From Microbacterium hatanonis (lineage in GTDB: Bacteria > Actinomycetota > Actinomycetes > Actinomycetales > Microbacteriaceae), in assembly GCF_008017415.1 (NCBI RefSeq), contig NZ_VRSV01000001.1, positions 682,001-746,000 of the forward strand: a stretch of 64,000 nucleotides of DNA. The letters run 5' to 3'. Every line of letters starts with the position of its first letter. Positions within the stretch are counted from its first letter, which is position 1. Made by a program: the position numbers and the translations under genes. This document shows, piece after piece, positions 10,904-19,628 of the stretch. The notes beneath the pieces were generated by a model. It saw only the letters and a program-made list of their open reading frames with translations, made no database searches and was not told the origin of the DNA.

Positions 10904-12442
10904 ATGACGACCACCGACGGGCGACCGATCGAAGGCAAGGGACTCGCGACCGGCACGCTCGGGCTGTGGGGATCGACGGTGATCGGCCTGGCATCGACGG
11001 CGCCGGTGTTCTCGCTCGTGGCGACCCTCGGCTTCATGGTGCTCGCCGTCGGCGCGCAGGCCCCCATCGCCTTCATCGTCGCGTTCATCCCGATGCTCTT
11101 CAGCGCCTACGCCTATCGCGAGCTCAACCGGGTCGCCCCCGATTGCGGCACGACGTTCACGTGGGGCACCAAAGCCTTCGGCCCCTGGATCGGCTGGATG
11201 GGCGGCTGGGGCGTCGCGGTGGCCGGCATGATCGTGCTCGCCAACCTCGCGCAGATCGCCGGCATCTACTTCTGGTCGCTCATCGGCGACGGTTCCCTCT
11301 CGGAGAACGTGCCGCTCGTGACGGCCACCGGGGTGGCCTTCATCGCCGCGATGACCTGGGTGAGCTGGCGAGGCGTCGAGATCGGCGAGCGCATCCAGAA
11401 CGTGCTGCTCGGGGTGCAGTACGTCGTGCTGGCCGTCTTCGTCGTCGCCGCGCTCTGGAAGTTCTTCGACGGCACCGCACCCGACCCGACGCCGTTCGAC
11501 TGGGCGTGGTTCAACCCGCTCGGATTCACCGACTGGTCGGGGTTCACCGAGGCGGTGCTGCTGGCCCTGTTCATCTATTGGGGCTGGGACACCTGTCTCG
11601 CGCTCAACGAGGAGACGAAGGACCCGAAGCGAACCCCCGGTCGGGCGGCGCTCCTGACGACCGTCATCCTGCTGTTCACGTACGTCACGGTGACAGTTGC
11701 GGCGATGATGTACGCCGGACTGGGCGAGACGGGCGTGGGGCTCGGCAACGAGGCCAACGCCGATGACGTCTTCCTCGGGATGAAAGACGACCTCTTCGGG
11801 CCGTTCGGCTGGATCCTCGTGGTGGCCGTGCTCATCTCGGCGGTCTCCTCGACGCAGACCACGATCCTCCCCACCGCCCGCGGCACGCTCGCGATGGCGG
11901 CCTACAAGGCGCTGCCGCGTCGATTCCAGACCGTGCATCCCCGATTCAAGACGCCGTCGTTCTCGACGCTCGTCATGGGGATCGTCGCCAGCGTCTACTA
12001 CGTCGGCATGAGCCTGATCAGCGACAACATCCTCCAGGACTCGATCCTGTCGCTCGGACTCGCGATCGCCTTCTACTACGCCATCACGTGCTTCGCGTGC
12101 GTGTGGTACTTCCGCCGAGACCTGTTCAGCTCGGCGCGCAACCTCGTCTTCCGCGGGATCTTCCCCCTCCTCGGGGGACTGATGCTGGCGTACGCGTTCG
12201 TGCAGTCCGCGATCGACATGTACGACGTCGACTACGGGTACACGGTGCTGCTGGGGATCGGCGGCACCTTCGTGCTCGGGATCGGCTCGCTGGCGTTCGG
12301 CGTGGTCCTGATGTTCCTGTGGTTCGCTTTCCCCCGCTCGAAGGCGTTCTTCCGCGGCGAGAGCCTGAACCGCGACACCCCTGTCCTCGTCCCCGACGAA
12401 CCGATCGCGTATCCGCGGTCCGTCGACGGCGGACTGTCGTGA
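10904..12442 (+). CDS. APC-superfamily amino acid/polyamine permease
   Basis: A 512-residue secondary transporter with about 12 membrane helices. The N-terminal GLWGSTVIGLASTAPVFSL is the unwound helix-1 substrate region of the APC (amino acid-polyamine-organocation) family, and ALFIYWGWDTCLALNEETKDP is the conserved helix-6 to loop segment. The reading frame is open further upstream, but the ATG at 10904 is supported by a -10 exactly 6 nt before it. It runs directly into the next gene (stop at 12440-12442, next ATG at 12454), so the two form an operon and may share a substrate pathway. The substrate is unknown. Confidence 0.88.
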   Translation: MTTTDGRPIEGKGLATGTLGLWGSTVIGLASTAPVFSLVATLGFMVLAVGAQAPIAFIVAFIPMLFSAYAYRELNRVAPDCGTTFTWGTKAFGPWIGWMGGWGVAVAGMIVLANLAQIAGIYFWSLIGDGSLSENVPLVTATGVAFIAAMTWVSWRGVEIGERIQNVLLGVQYVVLAVFVVAALWKFFDGTAPDPTPFDWAWFNPLGFTDWSGFTEAVLLALFIYWGWDTCLALNEETKDPKRTPGRAALLTTVILLFTYVTVTVAAMMYAGLGETGVGLGNEANADDVFLGMKDDLFGPFGWILVVAVLISAVSSTQTTILPTARGTLAMAAYKALPRRFQTVHPRFKTPSFSTLVMGIVASVYYVGMSLISDNILQDSILSLGLAIAFYYAITCFACVWYFRRDLFSSARNLVFRGIFPLLGGLMLAYAFVQSAIDMYDVDYGYTVLLGIGGTFVLGIGSLAFGVVLMFLWFAFPRSKAFFRGESLNRDTPVLVPDEPIAYPRSVDGGLS

Positions 12443-12453
12443 ACGGAGACGCG

Positions 12454-13683
12454 ATGCGCATCCTCATCATCGGAGCCGGTGGAGTCGGATCGGCCGCCGC
12501 CCGGATCGCCGTGCGGCGCGAGTTCTTCGAGACGCTCGTGATCGCCGACTACGACCCCGCGCGCCCGTCGGCGCTCGTCGACGAACTCGGCGACGGGCGT
12601 CTCTCTGCGGCGCAGGTCGATGCGTCCAGCGCGGACTCGGTCGCGGCGCTCGTCCGCGAGCACGGTTCGACCCACGTGCTCAACGCCGTCGACCCCCGAT
12701 TCGTCATGCCCATCTTCACCGGATGCTTCGACGCGGGCGCCGTGTACCTCGACATGGCGATGAGCCTGTCGACGCCGCATCCGGATCACCCCCACGAGCA
12801 GACCGGCGTCAAGCTCGGCGACGAGCAGTTCGCGCGAGCCGAGGACTGGGCGGCCGCGGGGCGGCTGGCGTTGGTCGGGATCGGCGTCGAGCCGGGGTTG
12901 TCCGACGTCTTCGCGCGCTACGCCGAGGACGAGCTGTTCGACGAGATCGACGAGCTCGGCGTCAGGGACGGGGCGAACCTCGTCGTCGCCGGGTACGACT
13001 TCGCGCCGTCGTTCTCGATCTGGACGACGATCGAGGAGTGCCTGAATCCTCCCGTCGTCTACGAGGAGGGGCGCGGCTGGTACACGACCCCGCCGTTCAG
13101 CGAGCCCGAGGTCTTCGACTTCCCCGACGGCATCGGGCCTGTCGAGTGCGTCAACGTGGAGCACGAGGAGGTGCTCCTCATGCCGCGGTGGACGAAGGCC
13201 AAGCGCGTGACCTTCAAGTACGGCCTCGGCGACGAGTTCATCGACGTGCTGAAGGTGCTCCACAAGCTCGGGCTCGACAAGACCTCCCCGGTGCGGGTGA
13301 AGGGCGTGGAGGTCTCGCCCCGCGACGTCGTGGCAGCGGTCCTGCCCGATCCGGCGACGCTGGGCGACCGCATGACGGGGAAGACCTGCGCGGGAGTCTG
13401 GGTGCGGGGCACGGGGAAGGACGGCGCACCGCGCTCGACCTACCTGTACCACGTGGCCGACAACGAGCAGACGATGTCCGAGTACGGCTCGCAGGCCGTC
13501 GTCTGGCAGACGGCGATCAATCCCGTCATCGCGCTCGAGCTGCTCTCCCGAGGCGAGTGGGGGGGAACCGGGGTACTCGGACCGGAGGCCTTCGATGCCC
13601 GTCCGTTCCTCGACCTGCTGGCGGCGCCGGCGCCCGCGGGTTACGGATCGCCGTGGGGCATCGAGGAGAAGCCGATCGGCTGA
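12454..13683 (+). CDS. Saccharopine dehydrogenase-family oxidoreductase
   Basis: A 409-residue NAD(P)-dependent enzyme. The N-terminal Rossmann motif is ILIIGAGGVGSAAARIA, followed by an acidic strand (VIADYDP). The rest resembles saccharopine dehydrogenase / carboxynorspermidine synthase / lysine dehydrogenase enzymes that form or split secondary amine links between amino acids. ATG at 12454 has GGAG 5 bases upstream and is preferred. An in-frame GTG at 12439 overlaps the permease stop and would add five residues. It is cotranscribed with the permease, which suggests use of an imported amino acid or polyamine. Confidence 0.85.
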   Translation: MRILIIGAGGVGSAAARIAVRREFFETLVIADYDPARPSALVDELGDGRLSAAQVDASSADSVAALVREHGSTHVLNAVDPRFVMPIFTGCFDAGAVYLDMAMSLSTPHPDHPHEQTGVKLGDEQFARAEDWAAAGRLALVGIGVEPGLSDVFARYAEDELFDEIDELGVRDGANLVVAGYDFAPSFSIWTTIEECLNPPVVYEEGRGWYTTPPFSEPEVFDFPDGIGPVECVNVEHEEVLLMPRWTKAKRVTFKYGLGDEFIDVLKVLHKLGLDKTSPVRVKGVEVSPRDVVAAVLPDPATLGDRMTGKTCAGVWVRGTGKDGAPRSTYLYHVADNEQTMSEYGSQAVVWQTAINPVIALELLSRGEWGGTGVLGPEAFDARPFLDLLAAPAPAGYGSPWGIEEKPIG

Positions 13684-13696
13684 TCCGAGGTCGACC

Positions 13697-14680
13697 TCAG
13701 AACGCGGCGCGGATGCTGCCGACGACCTTCGTGCCGCCGTAGACGGCGAGAGGGAGGGAGCGCAGGGTCAGAGCCACGTCGTTCGAGGGCAGGGCGCCCG
13801 CCCGCTCGAGCAGGCGCAGTGCGACCGCGGTGCCCACCCGGCCGCTGCCGTCGAGCACCTTGAGCGCGACCGTGGTGCCGTCGGGCGCCACCATCACCAT
13901 GATCCCCTCGGCGCCGCTCTTCGCGAAGACGCCGAGACGCTCGATGACGACCGTGTCGGGGCGGCCCGGCCCGTCGATGGCCCAGGCGTTCTCGCGGACA
14001 GCGCGCACGAGTGCCGCAGCGCTGCGGTGCAGGGCGAAGGGCGATCGCTCCGACGATGTGCCGATGCGGTGCACGGCCCGGGCGAGGCCGGCCAGGGTCA
14101 TCGCGTGGACCGGAGCACCGCAACCGTCGACCACGGTCGTCGTGATCCGTTCGCCGGTGAGGCGCTCGATCACCTCGCGGATGTGCGTCTGCAGCGGATG
14201 CGCGGGGTCGAGGTAGGTCGCCGGGTCCCATCCGTTCGTCGAGCACGCCAGCAGCATGGCGGCGTGCTTGCCCGAGCAGGTCATGCAGATGCGCGAGGGT
14301 TCGAGGTGCTCGCGCACCAGCTCGTCGCGCGAGGCGGTGTCGCCGGGGTACGAGGGAGGGCAGCCGAGGTCGTTCTCGCCGAGACCGGCCGCGCCGAGGA
14401 TCTCGCGCACGCCCGCGACGTGCCGCTCGGTGCCGGCGTGACTGGCCATGGCCAACGCGAGGCTCTCGCCCGCGAGCGGCGCGCCCGCCGACAGACACGC
14501 GAGCGCCTGGAGCGGTTTCATGCTCGAGCGCGGCAGGAAGGGCGCTGCCGTGTCACCCAGCGCGTCGATCACGGAGCCGTCGGGGGAGAGCACGACGGCG
14601 CGCCCGAGATGGCGGGATTCGATGAAGCCGCCGCGCTCGACGACGGCGAGCTCGACGACGTCTGCGGGGCTCGATGGCAT
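13697..14680 (-). CDS. Asparaginase (AnsA/L-asparaginase II, Rhizobium type)
   Basis: A 327-residue protein of the Rhizobium etli type asparaginase family, which hydrolyses L-asparagine to aspartate and ammonia. Family hallmarks are ESRHLGRAVVL near the N-terminus, RSSMKPLQAL near residue 51, MTCSGKHAAMLL near 133 and VDGCGAPVHAMTL near 185. The catalytic residues of this family are Ser/Lys/Cys-based and unlike E. coli asparaginase. No signal peptide is visible. It converges on the saccharopine dehydrogenase-like gene with a 13 base gap and has its own leaderless-type promoter. Confidence 0.9.
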   Translation of the reverse strand: MPSSPADVVELAVVERGGFIESRHLGRAVVLSPDGSVIDALGDTAAPFLPRSSMKPLQALACLSAGAPLAGESLALAMASHAGTERHVAGVREILGAAGLGENDLGCPPSYPGDTASRDELVREHLEPSRICMTCSGKHAAMLLACSTNGWDPATYLDPAHPLQTHIREVIERLTGERITTTVVDGCGAPVHAMTLAGLARAVHRIGTSSERSPFALHRSAAALVRAVRENAWAIDGPGRPDTVVIERLGVFAKSGAEGIMVMVAPDGTTVALKVLDGSGRVGTAVALRLLERAGALPSNDVALTLRSLPLAVYGGTKVVGSIRAAF

Positions 14681-14686
14681 CCCTCC

Positions 14687-14692
14687 AGTCTA
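14687..14692 (-). promoter_or_regulatory. -10 element TAGACT of the asparaginase gene (leaderless type)
   Basis: Read on the minus strand, TAGACT, then GGAGGG, then ATG at 14680. Spacing is exactly 6 nt. Confidence 0.6.
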
Positions 14693-14710
14693 CTGAGCAC
14701 GGCCCGGTGT

Positions 14711-14716
14711 CAGAAT
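14711..14716 (+). promoter_or_regulatory. -10 element CAGAAT of the OsmC gene (leaderless type)
   Basis: CAGAAT ends 6 nt before the ATG at 14723. The first base departs from TANNNT. It is divergent from the asparaginase promoter only 19 bases away, so both polymerases share about 30 bases. Confidence 0.45.
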
Positions 14717-14722
14717 GACTGC

Positions 14723-15199
14723 ATGAACGGCGAGCACACCTACCGGCTCCGCGCGCAGTGGACCGGCGACCGCGGCACGGGAACAAGCGGGTACCGCGAC
14801 TACGACCGCAGCGTGACCATCGACGTCGAGGGGAAGCCGTCGCTCCTGGCCTCCGCCGACGTGCCCTTCCGCGGCGATCCCGAGCGGTGGAACCCGGAGG
14901 ACCTCCTGCTCGCGTCTCTGAGCGAGTGCCACTTGCTGTCGTACCTCTACGCCTGCGTGAAGGTCGGTGTCGTCGTCGTGGGCTACGAGGACGACGCCAC
15001 AGCCACCCTCGTCGAAGACGGCAAGGGCGGGGGAGCGTTCACGGAGGTGACCCTCCGTCCGCGCGTGACGGTGTCCGAAGCATCCATGACGGATGCGGCG
15101 GCCGCCGCGCACGCGCAGGCGCGCGAGTGGTGCTTCATCGCGAACTCCGTCAACTTCCCGGTGCGCCACGAGCCGACGATCCTCGTCGCTACCCCCTAA
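14723..15199 (+). CDS. OsmC family protein
   Basis: A 158-residue member of the OsmC/Ohr fold, thiol peroxidases acting on organic hydroperoxides. The glutamate-containing helix LLLASLSECHLLSYLYAC near residues 68-85 carries the first redox cysteine (SEC), and a second conserved Cys occurs in REWCFIANSVNF near 136. The N-terminal block GTSGYRDYDRSVTID is typical of the OsmC branch rather than Ohr. It is monocistronic, with a leaderless-type promoter and a long hairpin downstream. Confidence 0.87.
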   Translation: MNGEHTYRLRAQWTGDRGTGTSGYRDYDRSVTIDVEGKPSLLASADVPFRGDPERWNPEDLLLASLSECHLLSYLYACVKVGVVVVGYEDDATATLVEDGKGGGAFTEVTLRPRVTVSEASMTDAAAAAHAQAREWCFIANSVNFPVRHEPTILVATP

Positions 15200-15202
15200 C
15201 GA

Positions 15203-15275
15203 CCGCGAGACTCCATCCCCGCTACGAGACTGCGAACGTGGTTCGCAGTCTCGTGCCTGGGATGAAGTCTCGCGG
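15203..15275. terminator. Long double palindrome between osmC-like gene and glpK
   Basis: The outer arms are 17 bp (15203-15219 with 15259-15275, one mismatch) and the inner arms 14 bp (15224-15237 with 15241-15254, perfect, loop GTG). The word CGAGACT occurs in both left arms and inverted in both right arms. It sits between two convergent genes and most likely ends both transcripts. There is no T-run on either strand. Confidence 0.75.
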
Positions 15276-15289
15276 TTGGAGGGCTGGGG

Positions 15290-16804
15290 TCAGCGCACGT
15301 CCTCGTCGACCCAGTCCATCGACTTCGTGACGGCCTTCTTCCACAGACGGATCTGGCGGTCACGCTCGTCGGAGTCGAGGTTCGGCTCCCAGCGCTTGTC
15401 CTCCTGCCAGTTCGCGCGGAGGTCGTCGAGGTTGTCCCAGAACCCGACCGCGAGACCGGCCGCGTACGCGGCGCCGAGCGCGGTCGTCTCGGCGACGACC
15501 GGCCGGACGACCGGCACGCCGAGGATGTCGGCCTGGAACTGCATGAGCTCGTCGTTGGCGGTCATGCCGCCGTCGACCTTGAGCTCGGTGAGGTCGACGC
15601 CCGAGTCGGCGTTGACGGCCTCCAGCACCTCGCGGGTCTGGAACGCCGTCGCCTCGAGAGCCGCGCGGGCGATGTGCCCCTTGTTCACGAAGCGCGTCAT
15701 GCCGACGATCGCACCACGGGCGTCAGGGCGCCAGTAGGGCGCGAAGAGGCCGGAGAACGCCGGCACGAAGTACACGCCGCCGTTGTCGTCCACCGTGCGG
15801 GCGAGGGCTTCGACCTCGGGCGCGCTCGAGATGATGCCGAGCTGGTCGCGCAGCCACTGGATGAGCGAACCGGTCACGGCGATCGAACCCTCGAGCGCGT
15901 AGTGGGCCGGGCCGTCGCCGAGCTTGTAGCCGAGCGTGGTGAGGAGCCCGTTCTTCGAGCGGACGATCTCCTCGCCGGTCTGGAAGATGAGGAAGTTGCC
16001 GGTGCCGTAGGTGTTCTTGCTCTCACCCGCGTCGTATGCCGCCTGGCCGAACGTGGCCGCCTGCTGGTCACCCAGGATGCCGGCGACCGGGGTCTCGCGC
16101 AGCAGCGACGACGACTCGGCGGTGCCGTAGACCTCGGAGGACGAACGGATCTCGGGCATCATCGAGCGCGGGACGCCGAAGGTCTCGAGGATGTCGTCGC
16201 GCCACGAGAGGGTCTCGAGGTCCATGAACAGCGTGCGGCTGGCGTTCGTGACATCGGTGGCGTGCACGCCGCCGTCGATGCCGCCGGTCAGGTTCCAGAG
16301 CACCCAGGTGTCGGTGGTGCCGAAGATCAGGTCGCCGGCTTCGGCCTTCTCGCGAGCGCCGTCGACGTTCTCGAGGATCCAGACGATCTTCGTACCCGAG
16401 AAGTAGGTCGCCAGGGGGAGGCCCACGATCTCCTTGAAGCGCTCCACGCCGCCGTCGGCGGCGAGCCGGTCGACGATCGGCTGAGTGCGGGTGTCCTGCC
16501 AGACGATGGCGTTGTAGACGGGCTTGCCGGTGTTCTTGTCCCACACCACCGCCGTCTCGCGCTGGTTCGTGATGCCGATCGCGGCGAGGTCGTGACGCGT
16601 GATGTCGGCCTTGGCGAGTGCGAGGCCGATGACCTCCTGGACGTTGCGCCAGATCTCGGCGGGGTCGTGCTCGACCCAGCCGGCCTTCGGGAAGATCTGC
16701 TCGTGCTCTTTCTGCCCGACCGAGATGACGCTTCCCTTCTTGTCGAAGATCATGGCGCGGCTCGAGGTCGTGCCCTGGTCGATGGCGAGGACGTAATCAG
16801 CCAT
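15290..16804 (-). CDS. glpK: Glycerol kinase
   Basis: It phosphorylates glycerol to sn-glycerol 3-phosphate in the cytoplasm. At 504 residues it has standard FGGY-kinase length. The N-terminal phosphate-binding [13 protein letters not shown], the substrate region [18 protein letters not shown] and [10 protein letters not shown], the YGTGNFLIF segment and the C-terminal [16 protein letters not shown] block are all typical. It is the last gene of a glpD-glpF-glpK series. A 13 bp hairpin lies between glpF and glpK and could lower downstream expression. Confidence 0.97.
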   Translation of the reverse strand: MADYVLAIDQGTTSSRAMIFDKKGSVISVGQKEHEQIFPKAGWVEHDPAEIWRNVQEVIGLALAKADITRHDLAAIGITNQRETAVVWDKNTGKPVYNAIVWQDTRTQPIVDRLAADGGVERFKEIVGLPLATYFSGTKIVWILENVDGAREKAEAGDLIFGTTDTWVLWNLTGGIDGGVHATDVTNASRTLFMDLETLSWRDDILETFGVPRSMMPEIRSSSEVYGTAESSSLLRETPVAGILGDQQAATFGQAAYDAGESKNTYGTGNFLIFQTGEEIVRSKNGLLTTLGYKLGDGPAHYALEGSIAVTGSLIQWLRDQLGIISSAPEVEALARTVDDNGGVYFVPAFSGLFAPYWRPDARGAIVGMTRFVNKGHIARAALEATAFQTREVLEAVNADSGVDLTELKVDGGMTANDELMQFQADILGVPVVRPVVAETTALGAAYAAGLAVGFWDNLDDLRANWQEDKRWEPNLDSDERDRQIRLWKKAVTKSMDWVDEDVR

Positions 16805-16859
16805 TACGTGGACTTCCTTGTCTGTTGAGGAGTGTGCGGGAAAGAGGAATGCGAAAGGA

Positions 16860-16896
16860 CGGATGCTGCCGCACGAGGTGGGCGCGGCAGCATCCG
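16860..16896. terminator. Hairpin between glpF and glpK
   Basis: A perfect 13 bp stem (16860-16872 with 16884-16896) lies in the 96 base gap. Both arms are built from the GGATGCTGC 9-mer that recurs across the window. It may attenuate transcription between glpF and glpK or act as an mRNA 3'-end stabiliser. Confidence 0.55.
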
Positions 16897-16900
16897 AGGG

Positions 16901-17656
16901 TCACGCGGCGAGGCCGAGGAGCACCGGTGCGAGAAGACCCGCGAGCGTACCGCCGATGAGCGGACCGACGACCGGTACCCACGAGTACGACCAGTCGCTC
17001 GAACCCTTGCCCTTGATCGGGAGGATGGCGTGGGCGATGCGGGGTCCGAGGTCGCGGGCCGGGTTGATCGCGTAGCCGGTCGGGCCACCGAGGGAGGCAC
17101 CGATGCCGACCACGAGCAGTGCCACGGGCACCGCAGACAGACCGCCGAGTCCGCCCGGGACGCCGACGTCGGCCACTCCGTAGTCGGCGAACCCGAAGAT
17201 CACGAAGACCAGGACGAACGTGGCGATGATCTCCGTGAGGAGGTTCCATCCGTAGGAGCGGATCGCGGGGCCGGTCGAGAAGACGCCGAGCTTGTTGGCC
17301 GGGTCGGGCTCGTCATCGAAGTGCTGCTTGTAGGAGGCCCAGGCGAGGGTGGCTCCGATGATCGCGCCGACGAGCTGAGCGGCGATGGCCACGAAGAACT
17401 GCACGATCGTGATCTTCGACGCGACGAGCAGGCCGATCGAGACGGCGGGGTTCAGCTGCGCGCCCGAGTAGGCGGAGACGATGACACCCGCGAACACCGC
17501 GAGGCCCCAACCCCAGTTGACCATCAGGAACCCGCCGGCATTGCCTTTGGTCTTGGCGAGAGCGACGTTGGCGACGACGCCGCATCCGAGCAGGATGAGC
17601 ATCGCGGTGCCGACGGTCTCAGAGAGGAAGTACAACCCCAGATTTACTTCTTGCAT
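16901..17656 (-). CDS. glpF: Glycerol uptake facilitator (MIP/aquaporin family)
   Basis: A 251-residue channel for glycerol diffusion. There are six predicted membrane helices and the two half-helix signatures, here NPAVS (near residue 70) and NPARD (near 202). The second motif, with Asp after Arg, is the aquaglyceroporin form. It is followed by glpK and preceded by glpD on the same strand, so glycerol entry and phosphorylation are coupled. The ATG has a GAAAGG site about 11 bases upstream. Confidence 0.95.
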   Translation of the reverse strand: MQEVNLGLYFLSETVGTAMLILLGCGVVANVALAKTKGNAGGFLMVNWGWGLAVFAGVIVSAYSGAQLNPAVSIGLLVASKITIVQFFVAIAAQLVGAIIGATLAWASYKQHFDDEPDPANKLGVFSTGPAIRSYGWNLLTEIIATFVLVFVIFGFADYGVADVGVPGGLGGLSAVPVALLVVGIGASLGGPTGYAINPARDLGPRIAHAILPIKGKGSSDWSYSWVPVVGPLIGGTLAGLLAPVLLGLAA

Positions 17657-17743
17657 GTCGTCATTGACCTTTCACTTGCGAGGCCGCTTTTCGCGAGATC
17701 GCACGGCCGCGGTGACCGTATCTGGAACCTAGAGACGCGGTGG

Positions 17744-17771
17744 GCCGGGCGCACCTGGTCGTGCGCCCGGC
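17744..17771 (-). terminator. Hairpin after glpD
   Basis: A perfect 11 bp stem (17744-17754 with 17761-17771) with a 6 base loop starts 8 bases beyond the glpD stop. It separates glpD from glpF by structure, so glpFK may also be started from a promoter in the remaining 87 bases; none was clear. Confidence 0.6.
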
Positions 17772-17778
17772 ATCGATA

Positions 17779-19503
17779 TCAGGCGCGCGCGGTGTCGACC
17801 TCCTCGAACTCCACTCGGTGGGCCGTGCGCAGGATGTCCGCGGCGGCCGCGATCTCTTCGTCGGTGCGGTCGGCGTCCCAGCCCAGGGGCGCGGCGATCG
17901 CGTCGGCGACCTCGCGCAGCGTGCGCGCGGTCATACCGCCCACGAACGCGATGTCGGTGCGGCGCAGCAGGACGTCGATCAGGTGCACGACCTGCTCGTT
18001 CGCCGCGACGTAGGCGAGCTCCTCGCGGAAGTAGCCCGGCGCGTTCTCGAGCGGGGTGGCGTCGACGGGCAGCGCCGCCAGCACCTCGGTGGCGCGGGTG
18101 CCGTAACGCGACAGCATGCGCTCCACGACCTCGAGCGGGTGCCCGGCCGCGTGCGACTGCGCCCAGCGCTTGCGGGCCGAGACGCTGCGCGGGAAGCCCG
18201 CGCCGCCGCCGATCGGGAGACCGGCCGTGCCGATGCGGTGCGAGCGTCCGAGCACCTCGAGGGTCTTGGTGCTCAGGTGCTCGGCGAGGGCGCGGAACGT
18301 GGTCCACTTGCCGCCGACGAGGCTCAGCACGGGCAGGCCCCCCTGCGAGTCCTGCACGATGCGGTAGTCGCGCGAGACGAAGCCGGGGGCGGTGTCGTCG
18401 TGGCGGGGAAGCGGACGGATGCCCGAGAACGTGTAGACGATCTGCGAGCGGTTCACCTCGATCTTCGGGAACACGTGGCCGATGAGGTCGAAGAAGTAGT
18501 CGATCTCGGCATCGGTCGTCACGACGGGCTTCGCGGGATCGGCGTCGATGTCGGTGGTGCCGACGAGGACGCGCCCCTTGAGGGGGTAGATGAGCACGAT
18601 GCGACCGTCGGAGTGCTCGAAGAAGATCTCGCGGCCCTTCGTGGCGGCGAGGAGCTCCTCGTTCTCGAGGACGACGTGCGAGCCCTTGGTGCCGCCCATA
18701 TAGGTCGACGCGGTGCCGATCGCACCGTTCGTGAGGTCGGTCCAGGGGCCGCTCGCGTTGACGACGACCTTCGCGCGAACGTCGAACTCCTCGCCCGACA
18801 GCTCGTCGCGCACGCGCACCGCACCGTTGTCCGAGCCCACGGCCGAGACGTAGTTCACGGCGGTCGCGCGGCCTTCGCCGGCGACGATGCCGTCGTGCAG
18901 CACGTCGAGCGCGAGACGCTCGGGGTCGTGCATCGACGCGTCGTAGTAGGTGGCGGTGTACTTGAGCGTCGGGTTCATCTCCGGGAACTCGGCGAGCGAC
19001 TTCTTGCGGCCGACGAACTTGTGCCGGGGCACCGTGCCGCCGCTGCGCGAGAAGGTGTCGTAGATGACCAGGCCGATCTTGATGAGCACGGCCCCGCGCT
19101 CGTTGGGCTTGCCGCGACCGTGCGTGATCAGCAGACGGAACGGCGCGGAGATGATGCCCGAGAACGTCTTGTAGACGGGGATCGTCGTCTGGAGCGGTCG
19201 CACGTAGTGCGGGGCGGTCTTCAACAGGTCGTTTCGTTCGGTCACCGCCTCTTTGACGAGGCGGAACTCGCCGTTCTCGAGGTAGCGGATTCCTCCGTGG
19301 ACCATGTGGCTGGAAGCGGAGGACGCTCCCGAGACGAAGTCGCCTCGCTCGACGAGGGCGACGCTCACGCCCTGGAGCGCGAGGTCGCGAAGAGTGGCGA
19401 GGCCGTTGATACCGCCGCCGATGATGAGTACATCCACCTCCCCGCGGTCGCGGAGGGTCTGGACGTCCTGGCGGACGGGGGTGGTCGGCGTCGACGTAGT
19501 CAC
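17779..19503 (-). CDS. glpD: Glycerol-3-phosphate dehydrogenase (FAD, aerobic)
   Basis: It oxidises glycerol 3-phosphate to dihydroxyacetone phosphate and passes electrons to the quinone pool at the inner face of the membrane. The FAD-binding motif VLIIGGGINGLATLRDLAL lies near residues 25-43, followed by RGDFVSGASSASSHMVHGGIRYLE in pieces. The chosen start is GTG at 19503, giving 574 residues, with GAAAGG 7 bases upstream. The frame is open 23 codons further, but that region has no good site. The promoter region is shared with the divergent SorC-type regulator. Confidence 0.95.
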   Translation of the reverse strand: MTTSTPTTPVRQDVQTLRDRGEVDVLIIGGGINGLATLRDLALQGVSVALVERGDFVSGASSASSHMVHGGIRYLENGEFRLVKEAVTERNDLLKTAPHYVRPLQTTIPVYKTFSGIISAPFRLLITHGRGKPNERGAVLIKIGLVIYDTFSRSGGTVPRHKFVGRKKSLAEFPEMNPTLKYTATYYDASMHDPERLALDVLHDGIVAGEGRATAVNYVSAVGSDNGAVRVRDELSGEEFDVRAKVVVNASGPWTDLTNGAIGTASTYMGGTKGSHVVLENEELLAATKGREIFFEHSDGRIVLIYPLKGRVLVGTTDIDADPAKPVVTTDAEIDYFFDLIGHVFPKIEVNRSQIVYTFSGIRPLPRHDDTAPGFVSRDYRIVQDSQGGLPVLSLVGGKWTTFRALAEHLSTKTLEVLGRSHRIGTAGLPIGGGAGFPRSVSARKRWAQSHAAGHPLEVVERMLSRYGTRATEVLAALPVDATPLENAPGYFREELAYVAANEQVVHLIDVLLRRTDIAFVGGMTARTLREVADAIAAPLGWDADRTDEEIAAAADILRTAHRVEFEEVDTARA

Positions 19504-19555
19504 TTCTGGGCCTTTCGTGAGGTACATCGCACAGCCTGCTCCTGATTGAACGTCC

Positions 19556-19585
19556 TTGCAACCGTCGTGCACGAATGTGCAAACT
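19556..19585 (+). promoter_or_regulatory. Possible promoter of the SorC-type regulator with operator-like palindrome
   Basis: TTGCAA (19556-19561), an 18 base spacer and CAAACT (19580-19585) form a candidate sigma-70 promoter. The inverted repeat TGCAC-GAAT-GTGCA (19568-19581) lies between the two elements, where a bound regulator would block polymerase. It also lies upstream of divergent glpD. Confidence 0.4.
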
Positions 19586-19628
19586 AGGGGGGAAGTCGAG
19601 TCGCGCGGCTCGACGCCAGGAGGCGATG

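Noticed and set aside
7962..10994. 1010-codon open frame antisense to the EccC-like gene
   Set aside because: GC-driven shadow; no start signal and repetitive basic composition, while the plus strand carries clear ATPase motifs.
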